Positions 60,403 to 64,000 of a DNA stretch of 64,000 nucleotides are shown here, one piece after another. The notes beneath the pieces were generated by a model that saw only the letters and a program-made list of their open reading frames with translations, was not told the DNA's origin and did not search any database. The translations under genes and the position numbers were made by a program. The stretch is from Magicicada septendecula (Eukaryota > Arthropoda > Insecta > Hemiptera > Cicadidae): contig CM068369.1 in assembly GCA_034769895.1 (NCBI GenBank), forward strand, positions 423,199,479-423,263,478. Direction: 5' to 3'. Within the stretch, counting starts at the first letter, position 1, and every line of letters begins with the position of its first letter.

Positions 60403-61029
60403 TTAGGGACATGTTTCGGGAGATCCTGTTCTCCCATCTTCAACCTTCGCCATCTTGCTTCTGGTGCAGTATTTGTGTGTTGGCTTCTGGATGTTATTAT
60501 GGTGGTTTGTTGGTCTTTGGTCCTTCAATGTTGCATTATTGTGTGTGGTTGTGGTATCTGTTTTTGTATTTTGTGTATTTTCGATGTTGAGTGCTTTGAA
60601 TATTGTGTCATGTTTTGTATTGGTTTGTATTTGTTCTGGTATTAATTTGTTTTGTGTTTTATGTTTGTAAATCTGTAAATTTTCCCAAATGTTCATTATG
60701 GTGCCTTTGTGTGGTATATGTTTTATTAGTGTTACATTGGTTATGTCTGGGAATTCATGTCCTGTGTTTATTGCATGTGTGGCTAAATTGGATTTATATA
60801 TGTTTGGTTTTTTGTATGCATTTAGGTGTTCAAAATAACGTTTTTTCAGCTGTTTTTTTGTTTGTCCTATATAACATTTATTGCAATCTTGGCATTCAAT
60901 TTTGTATATACCGTTGGTTGTTGTATTATCTTTGTTGTGTGAGTTATTTAGATTTTGTAATTTATTTTTATTAGTTTTGTATGCTATTTTTATATCTGTG
61001 TTTTTAAATAGTTTTGTTAGTTTTGACAT
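60403..61029 (-). CDS. Penelope-like GIY-YIG endonuclease domain (partial)
   Basis: 208 residues. The start (MSKLTKLFKNTDIKIAYKTN) fits the linker between reverse transcriptase and endonuclease. NGIYKIECQDCNKCYIGQTK contains GIY, the CxxC linker zinc site and YIG. KRYFEHLNAY carries the conserved Arg/Tyr/Glu/His helix, and IWENLQIYKHK carries the catalytic Glu helix. The C-terminus is Asn/Thr/Lys-rich and ends TGSPETCP inside the hammerhead-like motif. In the family this domain nicks DNA to prime reverse transcription. The reverse transcriptase is absent, so the copy is 5'-truncated; the Met shown is simply the first in the open frame. Confidence 0.82.
   Translation of the reverse strand: MSKLTKLFKNTDIKIAYKTNKNKLQNLNNSHNKDNTTTNGIYKIECQDCNKCYIGQTKKQLKKRYFEHLNAYKKPNIYKSNLATHAINTGHEFPDITNVTLIKHIPHKGTIMNIWENLQIYKHKTQNKLIPEQIQTNTKHDTIFKALNIENTQNTKTDTTTTHNNATLKDQRPTNHHNNIQKPTHKYCTRSKMAKVEDGRTGSPETCP
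60405..60446 (-). ncRNA. Degenerate hammerhead-like motif, mirror copy
   Basis: Exact mirror of 61785-61826 on the minus strand, with the same core change. It overlaps the last codons of the endonuclease frame. Confidence 0.45.
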
Positions 61030-61091
61030 TTTATTATTTATATATGTGAATGTGGCCCATTTTTTGTTGTTGTTATTATTTATGTGTTGTT

Positions 61092-61139
61092 AACCAACTC
61101 ATAATTAATCAAGAATTAACTCAAGAATTAATCAAACTG
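61092..61139. other. Spacer of the Penelope palindrome
   Basis: 48 bp, not self-complementary, containing CAAGAATTAA twice in direct orientation about 16 bases apart. Confidence 0.7.
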
Positions 61140-61201
61140 AACAACACATAAATAATAACAACAACAAAAAATGGGCCACATTCACATATATAAATAATAA
61201 A

Positions 61202-61828
61202 ATGTCAAAACTAACAAAACTATTTAAAAACACAGATATAAAAATAGCATACAAAACTAATAAAAATAAATTACAAAATCTAAATAACTCACACAACAAA
61301 GATAATACAACAACCAACGGTATATACAAAATTGAATGCCAAGATTGCAATAAATGTTATATAGGACAAACAAAAAAACAGCTGAAAAAACGTTATTTTG
61401 AACACCTAAATGCATACAAAAAACCAAACATATATAAATCCAATTTAGCCACACATGCAATAAACACAGGACATGAATTCCCAGACATAACCAATGTAAC
61501 ACTAATAAAACATATACCACACAAAGGCACCATAATGAACATTTGGGAAAATTTACAGATTTACAAACATAAAACACAAAACAAATTAATACCAGAACAA
61601 ATACAAACCAATACAAAACATGACACAATATTCAAAGCACTCAACATCGAAAATACACAAAATACAAAAACAGATACCACAACCACACACAATAATGCAA
61701 CATTGAAGGACCAAAGACCAACAAACCACCATAATAACATCCAGAAGCCAACACACAAATACTGCACCAGAAGCAAGATGGCGAAGGTTGAAGATGGGAG
61801 AACAGGATCTCCCGAAACATGTCCCTAA
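61202..61828 (+). CDS. Penelope-like GIY-YIG endonuclease domain, mirror copy
   Basis: Residue-for-residue identical to the product of 60403-61029 and on the opposite strand, with the same GIY, CxxC, YIG and late Glu motifs. Position 61202 is the first Met after the arm begins at 61140. No promoter or reverse transcriptase lies between the arms, so neither copy is an autonomous element. Confidence 0.82.
   Translation: MSKLTKLFKNTDIKIAYKTNKNKLQNLNNSHNKDNTTTNGIYKIECQDCNKCYIGQTKKQLKKRYFEHLNAYKKPNIYKSNLATHAINTGHEFPDITNVTLIKHIPHKGTIMNIWENLQIYKHKTQNKLIPEQIQTNTKHDTIFKALNIENTQNTKTDTTTTHNNATLKDQRPTNHHNNIQKPTHKYCTRSKMAKVEDGRTGSPETCP
61785..61826 (+). ncRNA. Degenerate hammerhead-like motif (Penelope terminus)
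   Basis: AGG (61785-61787) and CCT (61824-61826) form a short helix I. TTGAAGA (61788-61794) stands for the CUGANGA core with its first base changed. GGGAG/CTCCC is a strong helix II. GAAA (61814-61817), the self-complementary CATG and the TC cleavage dinucleotide follow. The C-to-U core change would probably abolish cleavage. Confidence 0.45.
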
Positions 61829-61879
61829 AGGAAAAAATACATCTTGAGGTAAAATAGTTATAAGTATTATAGTATATAT

Positions 61880-62374
61880 ATATATATAAAATTTTATTTA
61901 GTATAATAATGATAATATTATGTAATACAATACGGATAATATTACTGTTATAAAATAATGATGATGATTATTTATTCATAGGCCTAATTTCACATTAATT
62001 ATTTCATTTTTTTGATAAGTGAAATTTCATTTTATTCATGTAACATTAATAAACAAATGAGTTACATAGACTGTACCCCTGTGAGCAGCCACTGTTTGCA
62101 AACATTACAAAAAATATACTAAATGTAGTGAAGTCAACAGTTGCATAACTGAACGATTAATTTATGCTCATTAAAACTGTTTTAAAATAAAACAGAATAA
62201 TAATAAAAAAAGAAAATACTTTTCTTAATATTCTTCTTAAAAAAGATATGTATAGTGAATCATATAATCTATCATAAACAAAAACACAAATAACTTTTGT
62301 CTTACAATTCACTAATTACAAATTAAATATGAAACATTTAAATGTATACATAGGCCTACACATTAGAATGTGAA
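61880..62374. other. AT-rich spacer, nothing recognised
   Basis: It lies between the Penelope palindrome and the hAT terminus. No gene, repeat or terminus is seen. Confidence 0.5.
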
Positions 62375-64000
62375 TAGTGGCGGCTTGTGAGGGAGAGCTC
62401 TGAGGTGCTGACCTCCCTGTGAAATAAAGCAAAAGAAGAAACAAAACATATTTTGAAAATCCTTCCAATTTTTGCTTTGCATAATGGAAAACAAAAATGA
62501 ATAACTCGTATTTTCATTACATAATTTCACCATTGTATTGAAGGAATTGCTAAATATCATAACTACTAGTGAAATTATAGTAACATGTGCGCCCCTCGTG
62601 AGCTTTGGACGGCTGACAGCAAAACCTAATGGTGTGCATATAGTACAGTCTGGTTGACATGACAACGTGACATCAGCTAAACAGTAATTATGTACATTGT
62701 GTGGACTCTGCCAGTGGGAGTCCTACAGGCTCACAATGCTTTAGTATCGAGTGTTCACTACTGGTTTATGCTCGAGTTTCGATTGAAAATGAATGTTTTT
62801 GACATTAACAAACTTAATTTTTCTTCTTTATCATTAGAAGTAAAGTTTGATACAAAAAGCAATACAAGACCAGTGCCCGATTTGAACTTAAGTCAAGTAC
62901 AAAAAAAGTGCAAAGGAAAAGGAGAGTTTATGGACCATTTTGATAAGAAAGTGTTTGATACGGTACAACATCATGGATATGTGGGTCTGAAGAAAGTAAC
63001 TCTTTATTTTATTTTATTTTGTGTGCTTATTGTTTGGTGGTGATGATGACTGGACAAGAGATGGTGTAAGTGATCATAAGCACGAAAACTCCATAAAACA
63101 TAAAAACAATTTCATCAGTTTTCAGCTGCTATAAAAAACGAACTTTCTGCTAGACTGAGGACAGTATATGCAGAAAATGTTCACAGACATAATGAAAGAG
63201 TGGAGAAAGATCGACAGATTCTTTTGAGAGTGGCAGGCATTTTAAAACTTTGTGGTAAATGTAATCTTCCTATTTGTGGTCATAACGAAAAGGAAGATTC
63301 TAATAATAAATATGTATCTTTAGAATTGGTAACTTATACAAGAAAAATCGATGCTGCTTTTAACAGTCATACGAAAGAAGCCCATGTTTTTAAAGAGACA
63401 TCTAAGATGGTATAAAATGAGCTTTTGCAATGTATGTTTGATGTGTGCCATGAACATATTGTACAATAGATCAAAAAGCCTCACTTTTGGCTAAAATGGC
63501 AGACGATGTAACTGACGTATCCACGAAAACACACCCAGTCTTGGTTTTTTGATATGAATTAAATGGTTGTATTCATGAACGATTTTGGGGCTCTTCTGAT
63601 CCAGATAAACAAGATGCAGATGGATTGTCACAGTGTATTTTGCAGTAGCTTGATGTGATTTTAGGAAATAATTCTGATGAACCTGTCACACAGACATATG
63701 ATGGAGCTGCTGTTATGCATAGACATGAGGGAGGTGTGAATGTTAAAATAAAATAAAAGTATAGAAATGCCCATTATGTTTATTGTTATGCCCAACGATT
63801 AAATAAATTGCTTGAACAAGCTGCTCCAAATATAACAAGTTTTAGAATTTTTTTTTCTAATTTAAATGGGATTGCCACTTTTTTCTCCCATTCTCCAGAC
63901 AGGAGAGTGGCTTTAGAAAATGTATGCATTAAAAGGATACCTCAACCCTCGCAAACTAGTAGCATTTTAAATTGATGACAATACAAAGAGTTTACAATTA
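62375..64000 (+). mobile_element. hAT element (TTF-zinc-finger type), 5' part
   Basis: The left end is TAGTGGCGGCTTGTGAGGGA at 62375, a hAT-like terminus of the CAGTGGCGG type, followed by about 300 bp of leader and a decayed transposase. The element leaves the window at 64000, so the right terminus and the 8-bp duplication cannot be checked. Confidence 0.65.
62690..63970 (+). pseudogene. hAT transposase, ZMYM/DUF4371-like, broken
   Basis: Recognisable pieces in order: a Cys-containing FVCLLFGGDDDWTRDGVSDH block (TTF-type zinc finger, about 63018-63080); HNERVEKDRQILLRVAGILK with LPICGHNE (DUF4371 start, about 63193-63290); VFKETSKMV; DVTDVST; QTYDGAAVMHRHEGGV (about 63693-63740), matching the QSYDGASVM catalytic-core motif; and YAQRLNKLLEQAAPNI with RIFFSNLNGIATFFS. 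Breaks include a frame change near 63005-63020 and stops near 63415, 63470, 63553, 63647, 63755 and 63973. Such proteins move hAT elements and have also been tamed as host genes (ZMYM family). With this many stops it is a dead transposon copy. Confidence 0.8.

Larger units (their letters stand above)
60362..61869. mobile_element. Palindrome of two Penelope-like 3' ends
   Basis: Arms of about 730 bp (60362-61091 minus, 61140-61869 plus) are mirror copies around a 48-bp spacer. Each arm is the 3' end of a Penelope-like element with a GIY-YIG endonuclease and a terminal hammerhead-like motif. The encoded 208 residues are identical in both arms. The truncated 5' sides face each other at the spacer. 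Inverted copies are a known outcome of Penelope insertion. A folded-back read or assembly error must be excluded. Confidence 0.8.

Noticed and set aside
60455-60974. Hydrophobic open frames that look like membrane proteins (also 61257-61776)
   Set aside because: Antisense of the Asn/Lys/Thr-rich GIY-YIG endonuclease frames.
62690-63970. A domesticated ZMYM-like host gene
   Set aside because: Frame changes and at least five stops within the transposase region, next to a hAT-like terminus.

Overview
The window looks like AT-rich nuclear DNA of an animal, most likely an arthropod and probably an insect. The basis is the mix of element families (DINE-1/HINE-like Helentron derivatives, Ty3/Gypsy elements, a Helitron, Penelope-like elements, pogo/Tigger and hAT relics) and a TATA-plus-TCAGT core-promoter-like site. 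The species cannot be named from the sequence. I found no convincing host gene, tRNA or rRNA. The window is a nest of mobile elements, several of them young.

Layout. 1-1042: tail of a decayed Tigger/pogo-like DNA transposon. 2319-2948: Penelope-like fragment with a GIY-YIG endonuclease tail and inverted copies of a hammerhead-ribozyme motif. 4636-12254: cluster of plus-oriented HINE-like elements with 155-162 bp tandem repeats, GTCT and CA microsatellites, 12-bp subterminal inverted repeats and a terminal hairpin; one copy holds an exon-like segment at 9395-9469. 12255-23823: Helitron with HUH Rep and PIF1-type helicase regions and a hairpin plus CTAG 3' end. Its reading frame is split by a gag-only LTR element (C, 15638-21444) flanked by the 4-bp duplication AGTT.

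24727-44285: Ty3/Gypsy element A with ~3-kb LTRs, broken in roughly half a dozen places and invaded by four minus-oriented HINE-like copies (25007-26526, 35351-37643, 37829-39492, ~39852-40795). 44286-60301: a second A-type leader, then a third, divergent LTR. Inside that LTR sits the young, apparently whole Gypsy element B (45402-57847; paired 2833-bp LTRs, gag and pol, 4-bp duplication ATAT). 60362-61869: two identical Penelope-like 3' ends in a near-perfect palindrome with a 48-bp spacer. 62375-64000: 5' part of a decayed hAT element of the TTF-zinc-finger/DUF4371 type.

Order of events readable from nesting: Helitron before C; A before its HINE insertions; third LTR before B. The points most worth following are the Penelope hammerhead motifs, which overlap the ends of the endonuclease frames in both families; the HINE set with a usable empty site and a zero-gap head-to-tail junction; the exon-like cargo; and the tandem LTR-leader-LTR arrangement.
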